19,778 bases of DNA from Methanobacteriota archaeon (GTDB lineage Archaea > Methanobacteriota > Methanobacteria > Methanobacteriales > Methanobacteriaceae). Shown here piece after piece: positions 1 to 6,631 of the stretch; position 1 is the stretch's first letter, and the number at the start of each line of letters is the position of its first letter. The position numbers and the translations under genes were made by a program. The stretch covers positions 1 through 19,778 of the forward strand of contig JAEZKE010000111.1 in assembly GCA_023436175.1 (NCBI GenBank), read 5' to 3'. The notes under the pieces are model-generated. The model had not been told where the DNA came from, ran no database searches, and was given only the letters and a program-made list of their open reading frames with translations.

Positions 1-395
1 ATGATTTTTTGGGGCATGGAAAAAATTTCTAATTTTTTCCGGTTGCGAAACATAGCTTCGCAAACATCAAAAATGCTTTGCATTTTTGAAAGCTATGAAT
101 TTTCACGGTTACGGAACGAAGCTAACAAAAATCTTCGATTTTTGTGCTCCGAAATTCTACGAATTTCGAGAGTTCCGTAAACATAACTTTTTAAACTTAT
201 AAATTTTAGGTAATTACGTATTTAAATGCAAAACGCATAAACAAATTATCTTCTAATTTGCAAAAACTGTAAGTTTTATGCACCTGCGAAATCAAAGATT
301 TCGCGGTTCAGGAAATGAAAAATTTCCTTCAACATGTGAAAAATGAAATTTTTCACGGTTGAAAATCAAAGATTTTCAAATATCAAAAATATTTG
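1..395. repeat. Array of about ten short hairpins upstream of tyrS (may extend off the left edge)
   Basis: Perfect inverted repeats follow one another with small loops. Stems (loop in brackets): 18-27/31-40 (TCT), 68-76/80-88 (TTT), 125-133/137-145 (TTC), 150-157/161-168 (TAC), 242-248/254-260 (5 nt), 263-268/272-277 (GTA), 286-293/297-304 (AAA), 310-316/322-328 (5 nt), 336-344/348-356 (GAA), 359-367/371-379 (AAA), 377-383/389-395 (5 nt). Outer stems enclose some of them: 51-58 with 90-97, and 109-117 with 172-180. GGTT follows the hairpins at 41-44, 107-110, 305-308 and 357-360. No ORF of note lies here. A related array is at 13889-13983. The role is unknown. Confidence 0.85.
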
Positions 396-569
396 GTCAT
401 TCACTATAAAAATACTTAAATGTGCAAAGCAACCCTTACAGAATTTTTAAGCGTTGATCAAAACATACTTATAACTAAATAACATGTAACTTAAATAAAG
501 ATTAATATAAATTATCTAATTTTTAATTACAATAACACAATTCATTTTTAGATAATTCACGGTGATATA
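396..569 (+). promoter_or_regulatory. tyrS leader with promoter and ribosome-binding site
   Basis: This AT-rich stretch separates the hairpin array from tyrS. A TATA-like TTAATATAAATTAT lies at about 502-515, which would place the transcription start near 533. GGTGAT at 561-566, three bases before the ATG, is a typical methanogen ribosome-binding site and fixes the tyrS start. The promoter call rests on sequence resemblance only. Confidence 0.5.
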
Positions 570-1532
570 ATGGACATAGACAATACAATAGACATAATAG
601 AAAGAGGAACATTGGAAATAATATCCCACGATGAACTTAAAGAAAAACTCCAAAAAGATTCGCCTGTAGCTTATATCGGTTATGAACCTTCAGGGAAAGT
701 CCATCTTGGACATGCTATCACCGTCAAAAAGATGATAGACCTGCAGAAAGCAGGCTTCAAAATTAAAATCCTTCTTGCAGACCTTCATGCATATCTAAAT
801 GAAAAGGGAACTCTTGAAGAAATTAAGGAAATTGCAGATTACATGAAGAAATGTTTCCTTGCCTTTGGATTAAGCGAAGAAACTGAATTCATTTTAGGTT
901 CCAATTTCCAGACATCTGAAGATTACACCTGTAAACTGTACGAACTTGCACTTTCAACTACATTATCACGTGCAAAACGTAGTATGGCCCAGATAACAAG
1001 ACATGAAACTGATCATCGCGTTGCAGAAGTAATATACCCACTTATGCAGGTTATAGACATGCTGTTTTTAGATGTTGATGTTGCACTTGGTGGAATGGAA
1101 CAGAGAAAAATTCACATGCTTGCAAGGGAAAATTTACCTAAAGTAGGGTCTTCTACACCAGTTATAATTCACACCCCTCTTCTCCACGGGACTGACGGCT
1201 CTGAAAAGATGTCTTCAAGTAAAGAAAATTTCATAGCCATCGATGATTCCCCTGAAGTTATAAAAAAGAAAATTAAAAACAGTTTCTGTCCAGCAGGAGA
1301 GGTAGAAGGAAATCCAATAATTGAAATAGCAAAACATTTCATATATGATGGTAAAGACACCATGTTGATTGAAAGACCTCCTAAATTTGGAGGAAATCTT
1401 GAATTAAGTTACCATGAGCTTTTAGAAACATATAAAGATGGAAAATTACACCCACTGGACCTCAAGAATGCAGTAACAAAAAATTTAATTGAAATTTTAG
1501 AACCTGTAAGGAACTATTTCGACAAAGAATAG
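570..1532 (+). CDS. tyrS: Tyrosyl-tRNA synthetase, archaeal type
   Basis: This cytoplasmic class I aminoacyl-tRNA synthetase charges tRNA-Tyr with tyrosine using ATP. The 320-residue length is that of the short archaeal/eukaryotic form, which lacks the bacterial S4-like C-terminal domain. The HIGH motif is HLGH at residues 45-48, after YIGYEPSG (35-42), which is part of the tyrosine pocket. YPLMQVID (156-163) and GGMEQRK (174-180) are the usual tyrosine and ATP contact blocks. KMSSS is at 213-217. All catalytic motifs are intact. GGTGAT just upstream supports the ATG chosen. The next gene begins 8 nt after the stop and its ribosome-binding site overlaps the stop codon, so the two are almost certainly one transcript. 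Confidence 0.97.
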   Translation: MDIDNTIDIIERGTLEIISHDELKEKLQKDSPVAYIGYEPSGKVHLGHAITVKKMIDLQKAGFKIKILLADLHAYLNEKGTLEEIKEIADYMKKCFLAFGLSEETEFILGSNFQTSEDYTCKLYELALSTTLSRAKRSMAQITRHETDHRVAEVIYPLMQVIDMLFLDVDVALGGMEQRKIHMLARENLPKVGSSTPVIIHTPLLHGTDGSEKMSSSKENFIAIDDSPEVIKKKIKNSFCPAGEVEGNPIIEIAKHFIYDGKDTMLIERPPKFGGNLELSYHELLETYKDGKLHPLDLKNAVTKNLIEILEPVRNYFDKE

Positions 1533-1540
1533 GTGATTTT

Positions 1541-1741
1541 ATGGAATATGAAATGAGAATACCTCCAGGAACCCCATCAAAATTAGTTGAAGAAGTTATA
1601 GAAAAATACGACAAACTAGAATTTAAACAAACTGAACACGGACCTGTACTTATCGGTGAAAAACAAGATCTTGAAGGTGCACAGGACATCATTATCAGGG
1701 GTTTAAATCAGAGAATAAAAGAATTAGAGAATAAAGAGTAA
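1541..1741 (+). CDS. Small conserved-looking protein co-transcribed with tyrS, function unknown
   Basis: A 66-residue soluble protein. I do not recognise a family with certainty. The N-terminal half (MEYEMRIPPGTPSKLVEEVI) suggests a short strand followed by a helix. The C-terminal part, from about residue 45, is strongly helical and charged (GAQDIIIRGLNQRIKELENKE) and could be a short coiled coil or oligomerisation helix. There are no signal peptide, membrane segment or cysteines. GGTGAT at 1532-1537 shares its first G with the tyrS stop codon, and the spacing to ATG is normal, so translation is probably coupled. The tight linkage suggests a link to translation, but that is inference. A hairpin with a T-rich tail starts at its last codons. 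Confidence 0.85.
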   Translation: MEYEMRIPPGTPSKLVEEVIEKYDKLEFKQTEHGPVLIGEKQDLEGAQDIIIRGLNQRIKELENKE

Positions 1742-1762
1742 ATACTCTTTTATTCTTTTTAT
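1733..1762 (+). terminator. Terminator of the tyrS operon
   Basis: AAAGAGTA (1733-1740) and TACTCTTT (1743-1750) form a perfect inverted repeat that overlaps the stop codon of the 66-aa gene, followed by a T-rich stretch (TATTCTTTTTAT). This fits archaeal U-tract termination. Confidence 0.65.
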
Positions 1763-1795
1763 ATTTAAGCTATCAAGATACATACTTCTTTTAAT

Positions 1796-2239
1796 TTATT
1801 GAATTTTTACAACATCTCGAATATCATCAATTATATCTTCTACTATATCATCTATACCGTTTTGATCGCTCCATGTGCAAAGTTCTGTTCCTGGAACATC
1901 CCCAATGTCTTCAAAGGTGCTTTCATCACTCCAGGCTCTTTGTAGATCTTCAGAACAAAAACTTAAATCAGTATCATGATTTTCATAGATGACACCCCAA
2001 GTTTCAGTGTCTCTAACTTCCCAGTACCAGCTGTAAGTAATGGCGCATTTTTCCTCATTCGTTCCACTGGTTAAATCTTTAGTTAACCCTTGGCAGACTT
2101 TTGATTCCTCTTCATATCCTACAACCAAAGATTTGCCATCATCAAGATCAATCTTCTTTTCCCAAACATCTTTAGGGCCGGGGACCTTCTCTAAATCTGT
2201 ATTAACTATTAGATCTGTAAGTTCATCTTCCTTTACCAT
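1796..2239 (-). CDS. Acidic Trp- and Cys-containing hypothetical protein
   Basis: A 147-residue protein that I do not recognise. It is very acidic, especially at the C-terminus (residues 130-142 are mostly D, E and I). It has four cysteines (49, 65, 95, 121) and six tryptophans. The cysteines are too widely spaced for a simple zinc knuckle and could form disulfides or nothing. No signal peptide or membrane segment is visible, so it is probably cytoplasmic. GGAG nine bases before the ATG supports the start. It stands alone: convergent with the tyrS operon and about 200 bp upstream-side of thymidylate kinase's end. Codon use looks like its neighbours, so I treat it as a real gene. Confidence 0.75.
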   Translation of the reverse strand: MVKEDELTDLIVNTDLEKVPGPKDVWEKKIDLDDGKSLVVGYEEESKVCQGLTKDLTSGTNEEKCAITYSWYWEVRDTETWGVIYENHDTDLSFCSEDLQRAWSDESTFEDIGDVPGTELCTWSDQNGIDDIVEDIIDDIRDVVKIQ

Positions 2240-2401
2240 GCTTGTGTTCTCCGTAAATAGTAAATAAACTCAGAATTTCATTAGAGCTTGATTTTTGTAC
2301 AAAGGATATTTATGATTTAAATAATACTTAATTTTTGTGCATATAGTAATTCACATGAGCTAAACTAACATGCTTTTATCTGAAAATTAGAATTGATATA
2401 T

Positions 2402-2410
2402 TAAAAAAAT
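2402..2410 (-). terminator. Oligo-T terminator after thymidylate kinase
   Basis: Seven A on the plus strand (2403-2409) read as a T7 tract about 30 nt after the tmk stop on the minus strand. Archaeal termination commonly needs only such a tract. Confidence 0.45.
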
Positions 2411-2438
2411 GGATTAATAACTGATAAATAGAGATTAA

Positions 2439-3014
2439 CTAAATGCATCTGCCAATTTTAGGAGATATTAGTCTCTTTATTTCATCATGAGTTTTGTTAA
2501 TTCCATTATTGGAACTTATAACGAAGAAATCATTCTTCTCTGCAAGTTCAAGGTACCTTTCCCTAATTTTTTCAAGAAAAACCTTATTTTCAAAACTATC
2601 TTTACCATCACACCGTTTAAGGGAGGTTTCAACGTCCAGATCAAGTAATATTACCATATCCGGTATTTTAACGAATTTATTTAATTCATAAAGCCATGAC
2701 GGGTCATTTTGATAAACAATACTTGAATAAAAACACCTGTCGCTTATCACGATTTTACCTGATTGTTCTGCAGCTTTAATTTCATCCATAAGCACCATGC
2801 GGTCGGCAGCGAATAAAAGGGCCAGTGTTTTCTGGAAATTTTCCCCAGTTGCATCAGGATCTCTGAGCATTTTCCTTATTAATCTCCCAATATTAGAATC
2901 AGTAGGTTCAAAAATCCGCATAACTTCAAATCCGCATTCATTGAGCCATTTTTCAAGAAGGAGAATCTGTGTTGATTTTCCTGAGCCGTCAATGCCTTCT
3001 AAACATATATACAT
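2439..3014 (-). CDS. tmk: Thymidylate (dTMP) kinase
   Basis: It phosphorylates dTMP to dTDP with ATP in the dTTP pathway, in the cytoplasm. The 191-residue length is normal. The P-loop GIDGSGKST is at 7-15. EPT at 36-38 belongs to the substrate site. AADR is at 69-72, and the thymidylate-kinase signature DRCFYSSIVYQ is at 92-102. VILLDLDVETSLKR near the middle of the C-terminal half is the strand and helix preceding the lid. No Shine-Dalgarno sequence is evident before the ATG. A TATA-like AAACTATATC at 3041-3050 sits about 30 nt upstream of the start, so the mRNA may be leaderless or nearly so. It is divergent from the U32 gene. Confidence 0.95.
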   Translation of the reverse strand: MYICLEGIDGSGKSTQILLLEKWLNECGFEVMRIFEPTDSNIGRLIRKMLRDPDATGENFQKTLALLFAADRMVLMDEIKAAEQSGKIVISDRCFYSSIVYQNDPSWLYELNKFVKIPDMVILLDLDVETSLKRCDGKDSFENKVFLEKIRERYLELAEKNDFFVISSNNGINKTHDEIKRLISPKIGRCI

Positions 3015-3040
3015 ACTGGTTAGTTATTTCAATAATCATA

Positions 3041-3050
3041 GATATAGTTT
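3041..3050 (-). promoter_or_regulatory. TATA box of tmk, suggesting a very short leader
   Basis: AAACTATATC on the minus strand is centred about 32 nt before the tmk ATG. With the usual distance of about 26 nt from TATA to start site, transcription would begin only a few bases before the ATG. This fits the missing ribosome-binding site. Confidence 0.45.
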
Positions 3051-3196
3051 AAGCTTAATAATCTGCTACTTTACATATTTTGCATTAAAAAGTATAATTA
3101 TCTAAAACTAAATAAACTACTATACCACTGAAATTTACTTTTGAAATTATTTCTGATTATCCAATCCCGTTATTTACATTTACCCGGAGAAATACT

Positions 3197-5794
3197 ATGA
3201 AGATAAAAATACCAGAACTACTGGCACCTGCAGGATCTATGGAATCCCTAAAAGCAGCAGTAAATGCAGGGGCAGATGCCGTGTACCTTGCAGGAAAACA
3301 GTTTGGGGCACGGCATTATGCAGCTAATTTTAACGATGCAGATTTAAAAGAAGCTGTCCATTATGCCCATTTAAGGGGTGTAAAAGTTTATATAACCGTT
3401 AACACTCTCATCAAAGACTATGAACTTCTAAATTTAGCCAAGTATTTATTATTTTTGTATGAAATTGGAGTAGATGCAATTTTAGTTCAGGATATTGGTG
3501 TTGCACAACTATCAAAAGAACTTGTTCCAGATCTTAACCTTCATGCATCCACACAAATGACCATTCACAACACTGAAGGAGTTAAATGGGCAGAAAAATT
3601 TGGATTCAAACGGGTGGTACTTGCAAGGGAAATGAAACTATCAGAAATAGAAGAAATCAGCAGAAATATTAAAGCAGGCAAAATTGAACTCGAAATATTT
3701 GCACATGGAGCTTTATGTTACTCCTATTCTGGACAATGTCTTTTATCTTCGTTTATCGGCGGGCGAAGTGGAAACAGAGGAATGTGTGCCCAGCCCTGCA
3801 GGAAACCATATGATCTGATTTTAGGTGAAAAAGATGAATACAGCAGGCCTATTAATGTAGACAGAGTAAAAGTTAAAGAAAAATATTTATTATCAACTCG
3901 TGATTTAGCTATTTACAAGTATTTAGACAGAATATCAAAATCATCTGTCAGCTCCCTTAAAATTGAAGGTCGGATGAGATCCCCTGAATACGTGGCGATT
4001 GTTGTAAGCACCTACAGAAAAGCCTTAGATTCAATTAAAAAAGGTAGATGGAAACCAAGAAAAAATGACATTAATGACCTGAAATTAGCATTTAACCGAG
4101 ATTTTACGGGAGGATATCTTTTAGAAACAGACGAAAATTCAGTAATGAGCCGAGATCGTCCTGGAAATAGAGGAGTTTATATTGGGTCAGTTACCGATTA
4201 TAAAAAGAAAAATAAAGAAGCTGTAATTGAAATTAAAAATCAGATTATCCCTGAAAAAGGAGATGGCCTTGTTTTTATAAATTCTGATCAAAATAAAAAC
4301 AGATATGGCATGGTAATACATGAATCTCCAGATGTTTTTAAAAATAAAGTTAAATTCAAGGTTCAATATCCATTAAAACATGGAGATCTAGTTTATATAA
4401 CACGCCGAAGGTCACTTCTTGATAAAGCTCAAAAAATAATTAACAGTGATCAAAATAAAATAAAAGTTAATTTAGATATATTGATAGAAAATGACGGTTC
4501 TATTTTACTTAAAAGTAAATTTAATAGTCCAAATAAAATTTTAATTGAATTAGAGTTACTTTCAGACTTTAAAATGGAAACTGCCATTAAAAAACCCATA
4601 ACTGAAAAAATAGTTGAGACCCAATTTAGAAAAACTGGAGGTACTCCCTTCGATATAGAAGATATAAATATACAGTATCCTGGTGGCTTTTTTGCGCCAA
4701 TTAGTGAATTAAATAAACTCCGTCGGGAACTATTTGAAAAAATAGAAGAAAAAATAATTTCTGCATATTGTCCAAGTAAAAATAAAATTAAAGAAGCATC
4801 TGGTAAATTAAATGCATTACTTCCTCAAATGGGCACAACAAAGAATATTAAATATAAATCGGTTAGTTTAGCTGTGTATGCAGACAGTCTAGATGTCCTA
4901 AAAGGCGCTGCAAATGGGAAATGTGATAAAATCTATTTTGATCCATTTACAAGAAATACCCCTGTTAACTGTAAATCAAATCTAAATGACAATACTAAAA
5001 TCATTTTAAATTCCATTAATAGAGCTTTATCTGTCTGTAAAAACACAGGCACAGAATTAATTTTAAAATTACCTAAAATTACCTCAAGTCAGTATTTAGC
5101 TGCTATAAATCCACTGTTAACTGAAGCTTTTAATGATGGAATTAGTGGAGTTATGACTGATTCCATTGGAGCCGCAGAATCCGTATTAAATCTTAATCCC
5201 CAAATTAATCTTTATGCGTCTGCAGGACTTAATTTATGGAATTATAGATCAGTAGAAGAAATGCAAAACGTTTTTAAAAGTGTTACAGTATCTCCCGAAC
5301 TTTCAAATGGTGAAATTAGAACACTTGCATTCAATATCCAAACTAAGAAAATTGACACTAATTTAGAACTGTTAGTGCAGGGAAATCTTGAGTCCATAGT
5401 TTCTAAAGACTGCATGCCCCACATTGCAGGAGATAAAATTTTTAAAAATAAGGATACTGAAAAATCTTTTTTAGGAATTGAAGATGTTAAAAACCACATA
5501 TTCCCAGTAAGACTGGATGATGAATGCAGAACCCATATCCTAAACTCAGTAGAATTATGCCTTGTAGATCATATACCCCAAATTTACAGGATGGGTATTG
5601 ACACGGTTGTAATTGATGCAAGAGGCCGAACAGAAAAATACGCCAAAGATATGAGTTCTATTTATAAAAAAGCCCTAGAAATAGGGACTAAAAATGACCA
5701 AAAATCAAAACTAAATACTTTAAAAAATAAGGCTAAAAAGATATCTTTGGGTGGAATCACAACTGGAAACTTCATTAGGGGAGTTACAGAATAA
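3197..5794 (+). CDS. U32-family protein (collagenase-like / RlhA-TrhP type), long form
   Basis: An 865-residue member of the U32 family. In bacteria such proteins (RlhA, TrhP) carry out prephenate-dependent hydroxylation of rRNA or tRNA and are thought to hold an Fe-S cluster; some are annotated as collagenases. The N-terminal barrel begins PELLAPAGSMESLKAAVNAGADAVY. The family signature is at about 167-185 (IFAHGALCYSYSGQCLLSS). Cys174, Cys181, Cys197 and Cys201 are candidate cluster ligands. SLKIEGRMRSPEYVA (253-267) is typical. From about 320 a beta-rich DUF3656-like region starts (GNRGVYIGSV). Residues 550-850 hold a second barrel-like segment without cysteine ligands. GGAG at 3186-3189 supports the ATG. 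The RNA target in archaea cannot be read from sequence. Confidence 0.9.
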   Translation: MKIKIPELLAPAGSMESLKAAVNAGADAVYLAGKQFGARHYAANFNDADLKEAVHYAHLRGVKVYITVNTLIKDYELLNLAKYLLFLYEIGVDAILVQDIGVAQLSKELVPDLNLHASTQMTIHNTEGVKWAEKFGFKRVVLAREMKLSEIEEISRNIKAGKIELEIFAHGALCYSYSGQCLLSSFIGGRSGNRGMCAQPCRKPYDLILGEKDEYSRPINVDRVKVKEKYLLSTRDLAIYKYLDRISKSSVSSLKIEGRMRSPEYVAIVVSTYRKALDSIKKGRWKPRKNDINDLKLAFNRDFTGGYLLETDENSVMSRDRPGNRGVYIGSVTDYKKKNKEAVIEIKNQIIPEKGDGLVFINSDQNKNRYGMVIHESPDVFKNKVKFKVQYPLKHGDLVYITRRRSLLDKAQKIINSDQNKIKVNLDILIENDGSILLKSKFNSPNKILIELELLSDFKMETAIKKPITEKIVETQFRKTGGTPFDIEDINIQYPGGFFAPISELNKLRRELFEKIEEKIISAYCPSKNKIKEASGKLNALLPQMGTTKNIKYKSVSLAVYADSLDVLKGAANGKCDKIYFDPFTRNTPVNCKSNLNDNTKIILNSINRALSVCKNTGTELILKLPKITSSQYLAAINPLLTEAFNDGISGVMTDSIGAAESVLNLNPQINLYASAGLNLWNYRSVEEMQNVFKSVTVSPELSNGEIRTLAFNIQTKKIDTNLELLVQGNLESIVSKDCMPHIAGDKIFKNKDTEKSFLGIEDVKNHIFPVRLDDECRTHILNSVELCLVDHIPQIYRMGIDTVVIDARGRTEKYAKDMSSIYKKALEIGTKNDQKSKLNTLKNKAKKISLGGITTGNFIRGVTE

Positions 5795-5885
5795 TAAATT
5801 CCAGACTGTATCACCCTGATCTCATAACTTACAGAAAAATATTAATAATTTCTTCAACATACTGATTATGCAGGGAAGTGGTTAA

Positions 5886-6302
5886 TTGAGCAGGATCAGC
5901 AAATATTTATCTGTAATATTTATTTTTCTTTTAGTGATTTTTGCATCCGGCTGTACCAATAATCAAAATAATTCTACAGGAAACAATACAAATCAATCCC
6001 AAAATACGTCCCAACCAAGTGTAAATAACAGCTCTTTTGCATCAAATGTAATTGTGACTGTAGCTTATCAAGGAACATGGAATGGTACTATTTCTGACAG
6101 CGCTGGAAATAGAACAGTGCAGGGGACTTCAAGTAATAGATATAATTTAGGACCAAATCCTGGCACAGTATCAGTTACTTTCCAGAAGACAGATAACAGC
6201 ACACTACCCTTACTTGTACAAATAGTTCAGGGAAATAAGGTCATTGAAAGTCAAAGCACCAATAAATCACTTGGAGTTGTATCAATAAGCCACGTATTTT
6301 AA
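5886..6302 (+). CDS. Small Asn-rich lipoprotein, function unknown
   Basis: A 138-residue predicted exported lipoprotein. A basic N-terminus and hydrophobic segment (residues 8-20) are followed by the lipobox ASGC, with Cys23 as the likely lipid-anchored residue. Residues 24-52 form an Asn/Gln/Ser-rich linker with several N-x-S/T sequons, which in methanogens may be glycosylated. The rest looks like one small beta-sandwich domain (VTVAYQGTWNGTISDSAG, then VSVTFQKTDNSTLPLLV). The start is TTG: an in-frame TAA precedes it directly and no later start keeps the signal peptide. GGAAGTGG lies just upstream. It would sit on the outer face of the membrane. No function is assigned. Confidence 0.82.
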   Translation: MSRISKYLSVIFIFLLVIFASGCTNNQNNSTGNNTNQSQNTSQPSVNNSSFASNVIVTVAYQGTWNGTISDSAGNRTVQGTSSNRYNLGPNPGTVSVTFQKTDNSTLPLLVQIVQGNKVIESQSTNKSLGVVSISHVF

Positions 6303-6631
6303 GCATCTTTTTTTCAATTATATAATCCGTTATGATATTATGATTCAAAACATTCTATTAATTCAAATACATTGCCACTAAAATTAGATAGTCAAAATGT
6401 AATTAGAAAGGCCATTAAATAACAAAATTTTGCCAGATTAGATTAATAAATTTGCACTTATTTGATTTCACCTATTCAATTTTTAAACATCTTTTAAAAT
6501 TTTATTTTTAGTTTATAGTTACACATAATAAGTATTAAATTTTTTATATTATGTATTACATAAATGTAATTAAAAAAATAAAATTTTTCAATTCTAACGA
6601 TTTATTTTAAGGTCTGTAATGAGGAATATAA
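6303..6631 (+). promoter_or_regulatory. Intergenic: lipoprotein terminator and katE promoter with operator-like palindromes
   Basis: Seven T at 6308-6314 probably end the lipoprotein transcript. Before katE, a TATA-like TTTTTATATTA lies at about 6541-6551. The perfect palindrome ATTACATAAATGTAAT (6555-6570) follows directly and would sit between the TATA box and the start site, where a repressor would block initiation. A second inverted repeat, ACATAATA (6523-6530) with TATTATGT (6547-6554), flanks the TATA box. A half-site ATGTAATT also occurs near 6395. GAGG at 6621-6624 is the katE ribosome-binding site; the implied leader is about 60 nt. Confidence 0.55.

Noticed and set aside
1..395. CRISPR array
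   Set aside because: The units are not identical repeats with unique spacers; each unit is a different palindrome, and no cas genes are in the window.
2797..3105. 102-aa ORF antisense to tmk
   Set aside because: It is a shadow of the well-supported thymidylate kinase frame, with no family features.
5868..5885. Upstream ATG for the lipoprotein
   Set aside because: It is in frame but runs into TAA five codons later, directly before the TTG start.
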